This document shows positions 8,551 through 15,601 of a DNA stretch of 21,587 nucleotides, in pieces. Every line of letters begins with the position of its first letter. The first letter of the stretch is position 1. Origin of the DNA: UBA2160 sp964588665 (lineage in GTDB: Bacteria; Chloroflexota; Dehalococcoidia; Lucifugimonadales; UBA1123); the NCBI GenBank assembly GCA_964588665.1, contig CAZPQQ010000056.1, forward strand, positions 1-21,587, written 5' to 3'. A program made the position numbers and the translations under genes. The notes below the pieces were generated by a model. That model did no database searches. It saw only the letters and a list, made by a program, of their open reading frames with translations, and was not told the origin of the DNA.

Positions 8551-9231
8551 TCAGCGGACGATTCGGCTGAACGACGGGCCGTCAGGGTGAACGGGCGCGG
8601 GCCAGTTCGCGTCGCAACTCCAAAGGTCGCCCTTCCAGCTAGTCAGACCGTGAGGCGCGGGCGCGTCGTCTGCGTACTGTATGCGGTCCATCTCGTCGCC
8701 GGTCTCAACGTCGTACTTGACGATCAGCCTGAGCCCTGTGTGCGACATCCAGATGCCGTCCCCGTCCCATGAGAGGCCGTGGGGTCGCTCATGAGGCACG
8801 TCGATCTCCTTGAGCACTCGAAAGTCAGATGGATCGACGAGCTTCATGCCTCTGGGGCGAAAGCATGTAATCCACATGAGCCCGTCGACCCACTCCAGCC
8901 CGTGGATCCCGCCACCGTCGGGCGTGGGGTATCGCGACAGCAGCTCGCCAGTGTCGAAGTCGAGCTTGAGGATCGATGATGCGGAAGAGTCGCCGAGACG
9001 TCGATAGCGAGCCTGCGCCGGTGCATTCGAGCCTGTCCAGAAGCAACCGGCGCCTATGGTTAGGCCTGACGCATTTTCCGTCGGCGTTTGGATCGTGCGT
9101 ATCGGCAGCATGTCATCGCCCAGCAGGCGGATCTCCTCCGTCGCCTGGTCGATGACGTACAGGCCTTCCTTTGCGCCCTGCAGTCCGTTGGGCATCGTCG
9201 CAGCCGGGGCTACCGTCGTTTCCAGCTTCAT
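8551..9231 (-). CDS. Beta-propeller-like protein (SMP-30/NHL/YncE-like), last gene of the hyi cluster
   Basis: Soluble protein of 226 aa with no signal peptide. It shows repeated propeller-type strands: LYVIDQATEEIRLLG, GCFWTGS, ILKLDFDTGELLSRYPTP, GIHGLEWVDGLMWITCF, GMKLVDPSDFRVLKEIDVP, PHGLSWDGDGIWMSH, IVKYDVETGDEMDRI and APHGLTSWKGDLWSCDA. The repeated HGL..W(D/G)G.(I/L)W pattern resembles SMP-30/gluconolactonase-like or glutamine-cyclotransferase-like propellers. At 226 aa it would hold only four to five blades, fewer than a full six-blade SMP-30, so it could be incomplete or a divergent family. AAAGGA lies before the ATG. As the last gene after the hyi, TPP-enzyme and aroQ-like genes it may act on the same metabolite (for example as a lactonase), but that is inference. 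Confidence 0.75.
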   Translation of the reverse strand: MKLETTVAPAATMPNGLQGAKEGLYVIDQATEEIRLLGDDMLPIRTIQTPTENASGLTIGAGCFWTGSNAPAQARYRRLGDSSASSILKLDFDTGELLSRYPTPDGGGIHGLEWVDGLMWITCFRPRGMKLVDPSDFRVLKEIDVPHERPHGLSWDGDGIWMSHTGLRLIVKYDVETGDEMDRIQYADDAPAPHGLTSWKGDLWSCDANWPAPVHPDGPSFSRIVR

Positions 9232-9265
9232 TCGATCGTCCTTTCCCGCGAGTTCAGGGTCGATA

Positions 9266-9697
9266 TCACTCCGAAAGGATTTCGAGCACGCCTTTCATTC
9301 CCAGGTAGTAGCCGTGCAGGCCGAATCCGGCGACGACTCCGCGGCACGGTCCCGACACCTGCGACACGGCGCCCCGAGAGGCAGGGTTGGAGATGTGGAT
9401 CTCAAACACAGGAAACCCCACCTGAGCGATCGCAGCGACCAACGCCGGATAACCCGACGTGTACCCTGCTGGGTTTATCAGCGCCGCGTCCACACCGGCT
9501 TCGTGGGCCTCGTACAACTTGTTGATCACGTCGCCCTCGATGTTGGAGTGAAAGTATTCCACTTCAACGCCAAGCTCCTCGGAATATTCGGTAATCTGTT
9601 GTTCGTAATCCGCCAGCGTCTGGGGCCCGAACACCGCTACTTGTGACTTGCCGCGCATGTTCATACCCGCGCCGTGCAGCACCAGAATCTTCGTCAT
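9266..9697 (-). CDS. Type II 3-dehydroquinase (AroQ)-like protein with lost catalytic residues
   Basis: Protein of 143 aa, normal length for AroQ and with its overall motif order: ILVLHGAGMN at the start, YFHSNIEGDVINKLYEA, ALINPAGYTSGYPAL, PVFEIHISNPASR and VVAGFGLHGYYLGM at the end. A gap-free comparison from memory with the Mycobacterium tuberculosis enzyme shows key sites changed: Asn12 to Gly11, loop Arg19 to Ser18, catalytic Tyr24 to Phe23, His81 to Ser, and Arg112 to Ser. The His of EIHISN (His101 equivalent), Arg108 equivalent and the Asn of the INP motif remain. So it probably does not dehydrate 3-dehydroquinate. It lies between the TPP enzyme and the propeller gene, not with shikimate genes. 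GGAGG lies 11 nt before the ATG. Fold call firm; function unknown. Confidence 0.85.
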   Translation of the reverse strand: MTKILVLHGAGMNMRGKSQVAVFGPQTLADYEQQITEYSEELGVEVEYFHSNIEGDVINKLYEAHEAGVDAALINPAGYTSGYPALVAAIAQVGFPVFEIHISNPASRGAVSQVSGPCRGVVAGFGLHGYYLGMKGVLEILSE

Positions 9698-9726
9698 CTG
9701 TCGGTAGACCTCCGTGTTTGTTGTTG

Positions 9727-9744
9727 CCGCGTGATTGTACGCGG
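9727..9744 (-). promoter_or_regulatory. Inverted repeat overlapping a -10-like box upstream of the aroQ-like gene
   Basis: CCGCGT (9727-9732) and ACGCGG (9739-9744) flank 6 nt. On the minus strand the repeat holds TACAAT (9739-9734), a good -10, with a TTCATA-like -35 about 16 nt upstream. It could be an internal promoter with an operator over it, or only a small hairpin in the 87-nt gap before aroQ. Confidence 0.35.
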
Positions 9745-9784
9745 ATTGATCGTACTATGAATAGCCGGCAATCGGGCGCGTCGG

Positions 9785-12166
9785 CTACAGGTCGAGCGCC
9801 CCGTAGCACGCCGCCACGATGCTGGCGGTGTCAATCTTGTGCTCCCGATAGAGGTCGTCTCGCGTGCCCGACTGGCCGAACTCGGCGACGCCTAGCGGCA
9901 GCGCCACCGTGTTGAGAGCGCTGCCGATCCACGCGAGCGAGTGCGGGTGCCCGTCCGCGACGGTGACGACGGGGGCGCGGCGTTCGTCCAACGGCATCGC
10001 GGCGGCCATGAAATCTGACAGCCCTCCTGCGCCCTCCATGACGTTTGTGACCGAGTTCTGGAAGCTCCGGTAGAGTGGACCGGCGCCGGTGATGTTGATC
10101 ACGTTGGCGTGGATGCCCTCTTCTTGCAGCTCGTTGCTCGCCGATACGGCCTCGGGGACCATCGCGCCGCTGGCCAGGATATGAACGACATTCTCACCAG
10201 GGCTGTAGCTTGGCTGCCCGCTCCGGTCGATCAGTCTGTAGGCGCCGCCGAGCACCTGCTGTCTGAGCGCTTCGCGCTGAGAAGGGTCGTCCGGTATCGT
10301 CAGAAGCCCCTGATCGACTCGTTTGCTGGTCAGGCGCAGATATGTCGACCGACCCCGCACCCTCAGTTGCTCCAGCGCCGCGAGCATCACCCATTCCAGT
10401 TCCTGCCCAAAGCACGGCTCGTAGAAGTCCAGTTCCGGCATTTCGATCCCGATCGACGGGGTGATCTGCGACTGGTGCGCTCCGCCCTCCGGCGACAACG
10501 ACACGCCCGACGGTGTGCCGACGACGATGAACTTTGCGCCCGAATAGACCCCGTAGACGAATGCATCCAACCCCCGACGAATGAACGGATCGTATAGGGT
10601 TCCGATGGGAAACAGCAGGTCGCCGTCAACCTCGAACGACGACCCAAGTTGACCCAGCATCATGAAGAGGTTGTTCTCCGAGATGCCGAGTTCCACATGC
10701 TGGCCCTGTGCATTCTCCTCCCACCGAAGGGACCGCACGATGTCGTCGTCGGGCATGGGCTCTTTCTCATCGCGGCGCCAGACGCCGACCTTGTTGATCC
10801 ATCCCCCAAGGTTCGTTGAACTGGCGACGTCGGGGCTGACGGTCACAACTCTGTCCGAGACTTCCGGCAGGTCGCGGGAGATGGCGGTCAACACCAGTCC
10901 GAATATCTGCTGGGTGGCGAGGTTTCCCTGATACCGCTGACCGAATTCGCCGGGTATGGTCATGGGCGCAACTTCGGCGCTCGGGCGCTTGCCGATGTCG
11001 AGAGCGCCGCGCGTCTCTTCGCATAGCTTACCTGCTGGGCTGTCCGCCGGGAAGCGGGCCCAACTCTCGTCCTCGCTCACGCCAAGCCGAATCCTGACCT
11101 GCTCCATCTGCCGCTCGGACAGCGTCACTGAGTGGTTTTGCGGGTCGCCGACGGTCGGCAACCTCCAGCCTTTGAGCGTGTACGCGAACACGACCGTAGG
11201 CCCCGAATGGCGCTCTGTTCGTGCCAACGCCTCTCGCAACATCGCGAAGTCGTGCCCCCCGAGATTATGGAACGAATCTTCGAGCTCGGCGTCGTCCCAC
11301 CGTCCGATCAACCGCGCCATGTCCCTGGGATATTTGCTGGCGTTGGGGAGCCATTCCCGAAGCTGGGTTGGGTTGACCCGCAGAAGTCTCTGGTAGACCT
11401 CGTTGGACATCTCGTCGATGACCATTCGCAGAAGCTCTCCGTTCGGTTCCGCGAATTTCGCCTGAAGCTTCTTGCCGTACTTGGCGTCGATGACCGTCCA
11501 GCCGTTGGCGTCGAACATCTCACGCCAGGCTCGCACCCGAATGCCTGGGATTATCCGATCTAGGCTCTGGCGATTCAGGTCCACAACCCAGATGACGTTG
11601 GAGAGGCCAGCCATCGCAGGCTCGGCGATCGCCTCCCACACTGACCCTTCGTCTAACTCAGCGTCGCCCACGACGGAGATGTACCGTCTGTCGGGACGAG
11701 TGTCCGAAGGCATGTGCGCCTGGACGTATTCGCCTACCAATGCGGCGAAATTGGGCGCCACAGGCCCCAGGCCGACGCTGCCGGTTGAGAAGTCGACGCC
11801 ATCTGGGTCCTTGGTTCGACTCGGATACGCCTGGAGTCCGTGAAACGCCCGCATTTCGGTCAGATACTTCGGGTCCAGATTCCCCAGGAGATATTGAATG
11901 GCGTGGAACACCGGCGAGGCGTGTGGCTTCACTGATACGCGATCGCCCGACTTCAGGAAGTCGAAATACAGCGACGTCATCAGGGTAACGACAGAGGAAC
12001 TCGAGGACTGGTGGCCGCCAACCTTGGTTCCGTCAGGATTCGGGCGGACGCTGTTGGCGTGGTGCACGAGTTGCATCGCGATCCACAGCACCTTGTCCTG
12101 AATCTGCTCCAGGACATCGTCTCGTGTGAGGCCAATCTTGGGATTGGAACCGGATGCCATGGTCAT
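9785..12166 (-). CDS. AceE/transketolase-like thiamine-diphosphate enzyme (homodimeric E1-type)
   Basis: Large cytosolic TPP-dependent enzyme of 793 aa. It resembles the homodimeric pyruvate dehydrogenase E1 (AceE) and transketolase: GGHQSSSSS near residue 51 matches the AceE GGH.aS motif, STGSVGLGPVAPNFAAL matches the AceE/TK STGSLG region, and the TPP/Mg motif is GDAELDEG (167-174) with the partner Asn198 in VDLNRQSLD. The pyrimidine domain shows VELGISENNLFMMLGQL, and the C-terminal transketolase domain ends VAEFGQSGTRDDLYREHKID. It is about 90 aa shorter than E. coli AceE. No lipoyl E2 or E3 gene is nearby, so a stand-alone reaction on a 2-oxo acid or sugar is possible. Start: ATG at 12166 with GGGAG upstream; a GTG at 12175 and an ATG at 12160 are alternatives. 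It lies between the hyi-like and aroQ-like genes. Confidence 0.85.
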   Translation of the reverse strand: MTMASGSNPKIGLTRDDVLEQIQDKVLWIAMQLVHHANSVRPNPDGTKVGGHQSSSSSVVTLMTSLYFDFLKSGDRVSVKPHASPVFHAIQYLLGNLDPKYLTEMRAFHGLQAYPSRTKDPDGVDFSTGSVGLGPVAPNFAALVGEYVQAHMPSDTRPDRRYISVVGDAELDEGSVWEAIAEPAMAGLSNVIWVVDLNRQSLDRIIPGIRVRAWREMFDANGWTVIDAKYGKKLQAKFAEPNGELLRMVIDEMSNEVYQRLLRVNPTQLREWLPNASKYPRDMARLIGRWDDAELEDSFHNLGGHDFAMLREALARTERHSGPTVVFAYTLKGWRLPTVGDPQNHSVTLSERQMEQVRIRLGVSEDESWARFPADSPAGKLCEETRGALDIGKRPSAEVAPMTIPGEFGQRYQGNLATQQIFGLVLTAISRDLPEVSDRVVTVSPDVASSTNLGGWINKVGVWRRDEKEPMPDDDIVRSLRWEENAQGQHVELGISENNLFMMLGQLGSSFEVDGDLLFPIGTLYDPFIRRGLDAFVYGVYSGAKFIVVGTPSGVSLSPEGGAHQSQITPSIGIEMPELDFYEPCFGQELEWVMLAALEQLRVRGRSTYLRLTSKRVDQGLLTIPDDPSQREALRQQVLGGAYRLIDRSGQPSYSPGENVVHILASGAMVPEAVSASNELQEEGIHANVINITGAGPLYRSFQNSVTNVMEGAGGLSDFMAAAMPLDERRAPVVTVADGHPHSLAWIGSALNTVALPLGVAEFGQSGTRDDLYREHKIDTASIVAACYGALDL

Positions 12167-12259
12167 CTCGAACACTCCCGGCTTACTGGCGATTGACGGA
12201 GTCTCTGCCTAGTTCGACGACGTAGCCTGCGAAGTTCAATCACCGAACGGAAGACCCTG

Positions 12260-12293
12260 CCCCGTTCGTGGTGAGCCCGTCGAACCACAGGGC
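12260..12293. repeat. Short palindromic repeat (REP-like) between hyi-like and TPP-enzyme genes
   Basis: On the minus strand this contains GTGGTTCGACGGGCTCACCA followed by CGAACGGGG. It has two interleaved inverted repeats, GTGGT/ACCAC and GTTCG/CGAAC. I recognise this from memory as a dispersed intergenic palindrome type common in environmental bacterial genomes. Only one copy lies in the window. Confidence 0.5.
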
Positions 12294-12342
12294 TTTCGCC
12301 AGCACAGGATTCGAAGGGCATCAGAAACTGGCGCCCCCGAAC

Positions 12343-13122
12343 CTACCCGAGGTAAGCGCTGACCCAGCCGAGACCCTCCTCGGTCGTCGTTTTCGGCTTG
12401 TACTCGCAGCCGATCCAACCACTGTAGCCCATCTCGTCAATCGACTCGAAGACGATCGGGTAGTTGATCTCGCCGGTTCCGGGTTCGTTTCTGCCCGGAT
12501 TGTCGGCGACCTGCATGTGCCTGATGACGTCGAGGTTTGCCTCGATCGTCCGAGTCAGGTCGCCTTCCATTATCTGCATGTGATAGATGTCTTGCTGCAA
12601 GAACAGGTTGGCCGAGCCTGTGTCGTTGATTATCGACCTGCCTTGTTTGGTCGACGTGATGTGGAAGCCAGGGATGTCGATTGTGTTGATAGGCTCAATC
12701 AGCAGCAAGATGCCCGCGTCTCCGAGCTCAGCGGCGGCATATTGCAGGTTCCCTATCAGGGTGTCATGAATCTTGCCCGCGCTTAACGTCCGGGGCGGTA
12801 TTCCCGCCAGACAGTTGATCATCGGGCATCCGAGCGTTCGGGCATACTCGACGGCCCTCCCGACGCCTTCCCGGAACTCCCCTACCCTGTCCGGATCGCA
12901 CGCGTTGCCGCGATCGTCCGCGTCCCAATCCCCGGCCGGCAGGTTGTGCAACACCTGGGTGAGGCCGTGCTTGGCGAGCAGTTCGGCGAGCAGGTCTTTG
13001 TCGTAGTCGTAGGGGAACAGGTACTCGACGCCCTCGAAGCCGGCGGACGCGGCGGCGGCAAACCGGTCGAGGAAATCGACCTCGTTGAACAGCATAGTGA
13101 GGTTGGCGGCAAATTTCGGCAT
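12343..13122 (-). CDS. hyi: Hydroxypyruvate isomerase-like TIM-barrel protein
   Basis: Cytosolic sugar-isomerase-like (AP endonuclease 2 fold) protein of 259 aa, the usual length for Hyi, which converts hydroxypyruvate to tartronate semialdehyde. The start MPKFAANLTMLFNEVDFLDRF is the Hyi signature, followed by AGFEGVEYLFPYDYD, LHNLPAGDWDADDRG, the metal/catalytic Glu143 in LLIEPINTIDIPGF, Asp178 in LQQDIYHMQIMEGDL, HMQVADNPGRNEPGTGEINY and Glu240 in IGCEYKP. All expected active-site positions are present. GGAAGG lies 6 nt before the ATG. It is the first gene of the four-gene cluster, 176 nt before the TPP enzyme gene. Close relatives also include other 2-oxo-sugar isomerases (OtnI-type), so the exact substrate is inferred. 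Confidence 0.9.
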   Translation of the reverse strand: MPKFAANLTMLFNEVDFLDRFAAAASAGFEGVEYLFPYDYDKDLLAELLAKHGLTQVLHNLPAGDWDADDRGNACDPDRVGEFREGVGRAVEYARTLGCPMINCLAGIPPRTLSAGKIHDTLIGNLQYAAAELGDAGILLLIEPINTIDIPGFHITSTKQGRSIINDTGSANLFLQQDIYHMQIMEGDLTRTIEANLDVIRHMQVADNPGRNEPGTGEINYPIVFESIDEMGYSGWIGCEYKPKTTTEEGLGWVSAYLG

Positions 13123-13145
13123 CGCAGACCTTCCAGGTTTCGGAT

Positions 13146-13192
13146 TGGGGAATCTTCATCCCCATTATAGGCTTCGATTGCAGGCGTCACAA
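13146..13192 (-). promoter_or_regulatory. Promoter of the hyi cluster with inverted repeat over the start site
   Basis: On the minus strand: TTGTGA (13192-13187), 17-nt spacer, TATAAT (13169-13164), predicted start near 13157. An inverted repeat TGGGGA (13146-13151) / TCCCCA (13159-13164) with a 7-nt loop covers the predicted start and touches the -10 box, the classic place for a repressor. The leader to the ATG is about 35 nt. Confidence 0.6.
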
Positions 13193-13294
13193 CGTCCTGG
13201 TTCGCGACCCGGACGGACCGCACTGCCTCAAGGGACACTTGTACAAAGATGCAGGCAGACCCCAACGATCATCTGGACGATTACGGTTATGTAG

Positions 13295-13975
13295 TTGCTG
13301 ACGGGCTTGTCGTTCGATGCGTCACGCCCCACGCGAGGAGTGTTCTTTCAATCCATGCACGTAATAGTCGGGTTCATGTTCATGTCTGCGATCGCGATCT
13401 CCGTGTTGCTGGCAATGGGTTTGGGCCTGATGCAATCGTCGTGGGACCTGGCCAGGTCGTGGATCAACTACCAAGAGCAGGAGATCCAGAGGTTCGAAGG
13501 ACGGATCAAGCGCATCGACGACCTGCCTGTCACGGCGGTCAACCTGGTTCAACTCAACTGGAAGAACGACGGCGGGGCGCCCCTCGCCGATTTTGCCGAC
13601 TGGGACGTCATTCTCGAGATCGCCGAAGGCTCGGGAATCCAGATATCGCCGCTTGCCTACACGGCGAGCACGACGCCCGGGACCAACGAGTGGGCCATCC
13701 AAGGCATCTATCAGGATGCCGCTTTGCTCACGCCAGAAATCGCGGACCCGGGCATCCTGAACCCCGACGAGGAGATGGTGGTGCTGCTGAACCCGTCGCC
13801 TGCAGTCACCACGAACAATTTCCAAAGGATATCAACGATTACGGAGTCTCTGCAGGCATTCGAGGACTTCGGAGCTCAGATCGCAGCCGACCCCAGGTCG
13901 CAGAAACTGACTGAGTTGATCACCGGGCCAGGACTGCGGGGTGTCGGCCGAATCAGTTTCAACCATCAACCGTAG
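13295..13975 (+). CDS. Membrane-anchored protein, archaellum FlaF/FlaG-like (tentative)
   Basis: Protein of up to 226 aa with one strongly hydrophobic helix near the N-terminus (about 22-46, VIVGFMFMSAIAISVLLAMG), a polar helix (NYQEQEIQRFEGRI) and a beta-rich domain. The segment VNLVQLNWKNDGGAPLADFADWDVILEI resembles the beta-sandwich of archaellar FlaF/FlaG proteins, where a v.NtGs..l.df...dv pattern is typical. The Arg-Gly at 14-15 just before the hydrophobic stretch could be a class III (prepilin-type) processing site. This is similarity by eye only. Start is uncertain: TTG at 13295 is the first possible codon after an in-frame TAG and has no SD; ATG at 13355 follows GAGGAG at 14-nt distance. 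It diverges from the hyi cluster. Confidence 0.65.
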   Translation: MLTGLSFDASRPTRGVFFQSMHVIVGFMFMSAIAISVLLAMGLGLMQSSWDLARSWINYQEQEIQRFEGRIKRIDDLPVTAVNLVQLNWKNDGGAPLADFADWDVILEIAEGSGIQISPLAYTASTTPGTNEWAIQGIYQDAALLTPEIADPGILNPDEEMVVLLNPSPAVTTNNFQRISTITESLQAFEDFGAQIAADPRSQKLTELITGPGLRGVGRISFNHQP

Positions 13976-13991
13976 ACGACACAACCTCACG

Positions 13992-14024
13992 CCAGGAAGG
14001 TTCGCCGCGAACGGGCCTTCCTGG
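13992..14024. terminator. Strong hairpin after the FlaF/FlaG-like gene, no U-tract
   Basis: Perfect 9-bp stem CCAGGAAGG (13992-14000) / CCTTCCTGG (14016-14024), with an inner TTCG/CGAA pair. No T-run follows on either strand, so it may be a weak terminator or an mRNA-stability structure separating this gene from the next. Confidence 0.4.
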
Positions 14025-14095
14025 GCATCAATGCGGCCCACACTATTCACCCAATGACTCAACGTGGACCTGTCAGCAGAGGGAGAGGAAGACCA

Positions 14096-14515
14096 ATGCC
14101 GGTATTCCCATCAGTCGAATGGTTCGAAAGCGTCCGCCAAACGGCCAACGACGACTCTGGATTCAAGGCGTTGGGCGTCTGCGACGCGAATATGGGAGTC
14201 AAGGTCGAGGACCGCTCGTTCAAGGTCTCGTTCCGAGCGTTCCAGTGCGAAAGCGTCGAAGAGATTGACGACGACGGCCTGCTATCGGTCGACTTCTTCC
14301 TCGAGATGGATCATCCGCAGTGGCGGTCGCTGATCGAGAACATCCGAAAGCACGACGGGGCCGACGCCGAGCACACGATGAACACCCTCGACCTGGGGCG
14401 ACCGCGGGGCATCCTCAGGTCGCGCGAGCCGCAGGGCGCCACGAGTTTCTTGCGTTGTCACTTGACCGTCCAGAAATACTTCGACAGCTCCGCCGGTATA
14501 GAAACCACGTTCTAA
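14096..14515 (+). CDS. Conserved protein of unknown function (possibly SCP2-like)
   Basis: Soluble protein of 139 aa with no signal or membrane segment. The start ATG at 14096 (MPVFPSVEWFESVRQ) is set by AGGA at 14086-14089 with 6-nt spacing; an upstream in-frame ATG at 14054 lacks this. The sequence has alternating beta/alpha character: WFESVRQTANDDSGFKALGVCDANMGVKVEDRSFKVSFRAF, then VDFFLEMDHPQWRSLIENIRKH and EHTMNTLDL. The layout (small alpha/beta domain, ligand-type GVKVED strand) is reminiscent of SCP2 sterol-carrier-like domains, but I am not sure. The FmdB-type gene starts 12 nt after the stop, so the two are probably co-transcribed. Confidence 0.75.
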   Translation: MPVFPSVEWFESVRQTANDDSGFKALGVCDANMGVKVEDRSFKVSFRAFQCESVEEIDDDGLLSVDFFLEMDHPQWRSLIENIRKHDGADAEHTMNTLDLGRPRGILRSREPQGATSFLRCHLTVQKYFDSSAGIETTF

Positions 14516-14527
14516 CAGAATCACGCA

Positions 14528-14809
14528 ATGCCGATTTACGAGTACCGCTGCCGTGAATGCCAGGAGAAAACGAGCAAACTCTGGCGCGGGTTTGACGCAC
14601 CGGACGCCGTGCCCTGCGCGGAATGCGGCAGTGAGCAGACATCCCGAATAATATCGTCGGTCGCCTTCCACAAGTCATTGAGATCGAAGCTGCAGGACTT
14701 GGACCCACGATACGACAGGATGGTCGACTCGGCGGCCGCCAATACCTCAACCTCCGACCCGAACCAGTTCATCGACCGTGCGACGCCGCTGAGCGAGAGC
14801 GACGCGTAG
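14528..14809 (+). CDS. FmdB-family zinc-ribbon protein
   Basis: Small cytosolic protein of 93 aa. It starts with the family signature MPIYEYRCRECQ and has the four zinc ligands Cys8, Cys11, Cys30 and Cys33 (RCREC...PCAEC), followed by ISSVAFHKS. The C-terminal half is polar and low in structure. FmdB-type zinc ribbons are putative regulatory or zinc-binding proteins with no settled role. It lies 12 nt behind the preceding conserved gene. The first knuckle is followed by EKTSKLW instead of the more usual GH.FE. Confidence 0.88.
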   Translation: MPIYEYRCRECQEKTSKLWRGFDAPDAVPCAECGSEQTSRIISSVAFHKSLRSKLQDLDPRYDRMVDSAAANTSTSDPNQFIDRATPLSESDA

Positions 14810-14837
14810 CCGTCCGCCCTCCCGCGACAGCGCCCTG

Positions 14838-14846
14838 TGCTACACT
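14838..14846 (+). promoter_or_regulatory. Extended -10 promoter candidate for the NIPSNAP-like gene
   Basis: TGCTACACT (14838-14846) is an extended -10 (TGn + TACACT) in the 116-nt gap before the NIPSNAP-like gene. No clear -35 is seen. The predicted leader would be about 70 nt. Confidence 0.4.
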
Positions 14847-14925
14847 GGCCGCGCCAATCTGACGCGTCAGCGACTCGGGCCTCCACATCCCCGACATCAA
14901 GCAATCTGAACGCACGGGAGCAGCG

Positions 14926-15567
14926 ATGATTTACGAAGAACGACGGATATCCCTGAAGCGCGGTCAACTCGACGCATTCTCCGAACACTTCACGCGAAAC
15001 GTCAGGCCCGCCCTGGCTGAGAGCGGAGGCGAGGTCCTCTGCACGCTGACGGCGGTCATCGGCGACCCAACCGAGGAGTTGCTCCAGGTGTCGCGGTATC
15101 CGGATATGGAGCATTGGGAGCAAGCTCAAGACGCTTACGACCAGTCTCGAATGCCATTCGTGGACTCCGAGGACGTTCGGCTGTTGAGGGCGGTGTCTTC
15201 ACGTCCGAAGTCTGTCGTCACGCCCGACGACCTCCGGCCGTTCTACGGACATCGCCGCTTCTTCATCTCGCCAGCGGACGTCGACGAGTTCGTGGAGCAC
15301 TCGCAGAACGGCATCTGGCCGCGCATCGAGGCTCAAGGCGCATGCATCCTCGGATTGTGGACGCCAATCGGGGTGACCACGCCTCAGGAGATCGTGCTTC
15401 TCACCGGATACCACGGTCCCGCTCACTGGGAAGAGACGAGGGAGAAGCCAGCCGCGCCGGAAGGTGTCAAGGAAGGGGTTTGGACCCACGGCAAACGGGC
15501 GCGGTCCGGCAGGTCGGACATCACCATCAGGACGTGGGTGCGGCTCATGCGCCGGCTGGAGATCTAA
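14926..15567 (+). CDS. NIPSNAP-like / dimeric alpha-beta barrel protein
   Basis: Protein of 213 aa containing two related ferredoxin-like halves. The first begins MIYEERRISLKRGQLDAFSEHFTRNVRPALAESGGEVLCTLTAVIGDPTEELLQVSRYPDMEHWEQA, the classic NIPSNAP layout. The second begins about residue 105 with YGHRRFFISPADVDEFVEHSQNGIWPRIEAQGACILGLWTPIGVTTPQEIVLLTGYHGPAHWEETRE. These proteins are small cytosolic dimers of unclear role, sometimes acting on aromatic or small organic compounds. GGGAG lies 5 nt before the ATG. The stop codon TAA overlaps the A-run that is the U-tract of the terminator for the gene on the other strand. Confidence 0.85.
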   Translation: MIYEERRISLKRGQLDAFSEHFTRNVRPALAESGGEVLCTLTAVIGDPTEELLQVSRYPDMEHWEQAQDAYDQSRMPFVDSEDVRLLRAVSSRPKSVVTPDDLRPFYGHRRFFISPADVDEFVEHSQNGIWPRIEAQGACILGLWTPIGVTTPQEIVLLTGYHGPAHWEETREKPAAPEGVKEGVWTHGKRARSGRSDITIRTWVRLMRRLEI

Positions 15568-15601
15568 AAACAACAGAGCCGGCCAAGTTGGCCGGCTCTG
15601 T
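15566..15601 (-). terminator. Intrinsic terminator of the cysH-sat/cysC unit (minus strand)
   Basis: Perfect 12-bp stem ACAGAGCCGGCC (15573-15584) / GGCCGGCTCTGT (15590-15601) with a 5-nt loop. Read on the minus strand, it is followed by TGTTTTTAG, a good U-tract. On the plus strand it is followed by AAAG, so it acts mainly on minus-strand transcripts. It lies 27 nt downstream of the sulfurylase/kinase stop. Confidence 0.85.

Noticed and set aside
13249..13914. 221-codon plus-strand frame overlapping the FlaF/FlaG-like gene
   Set aside because: His/Arg-rich with no motif; the other frame has a membrane helix and coherent strands.
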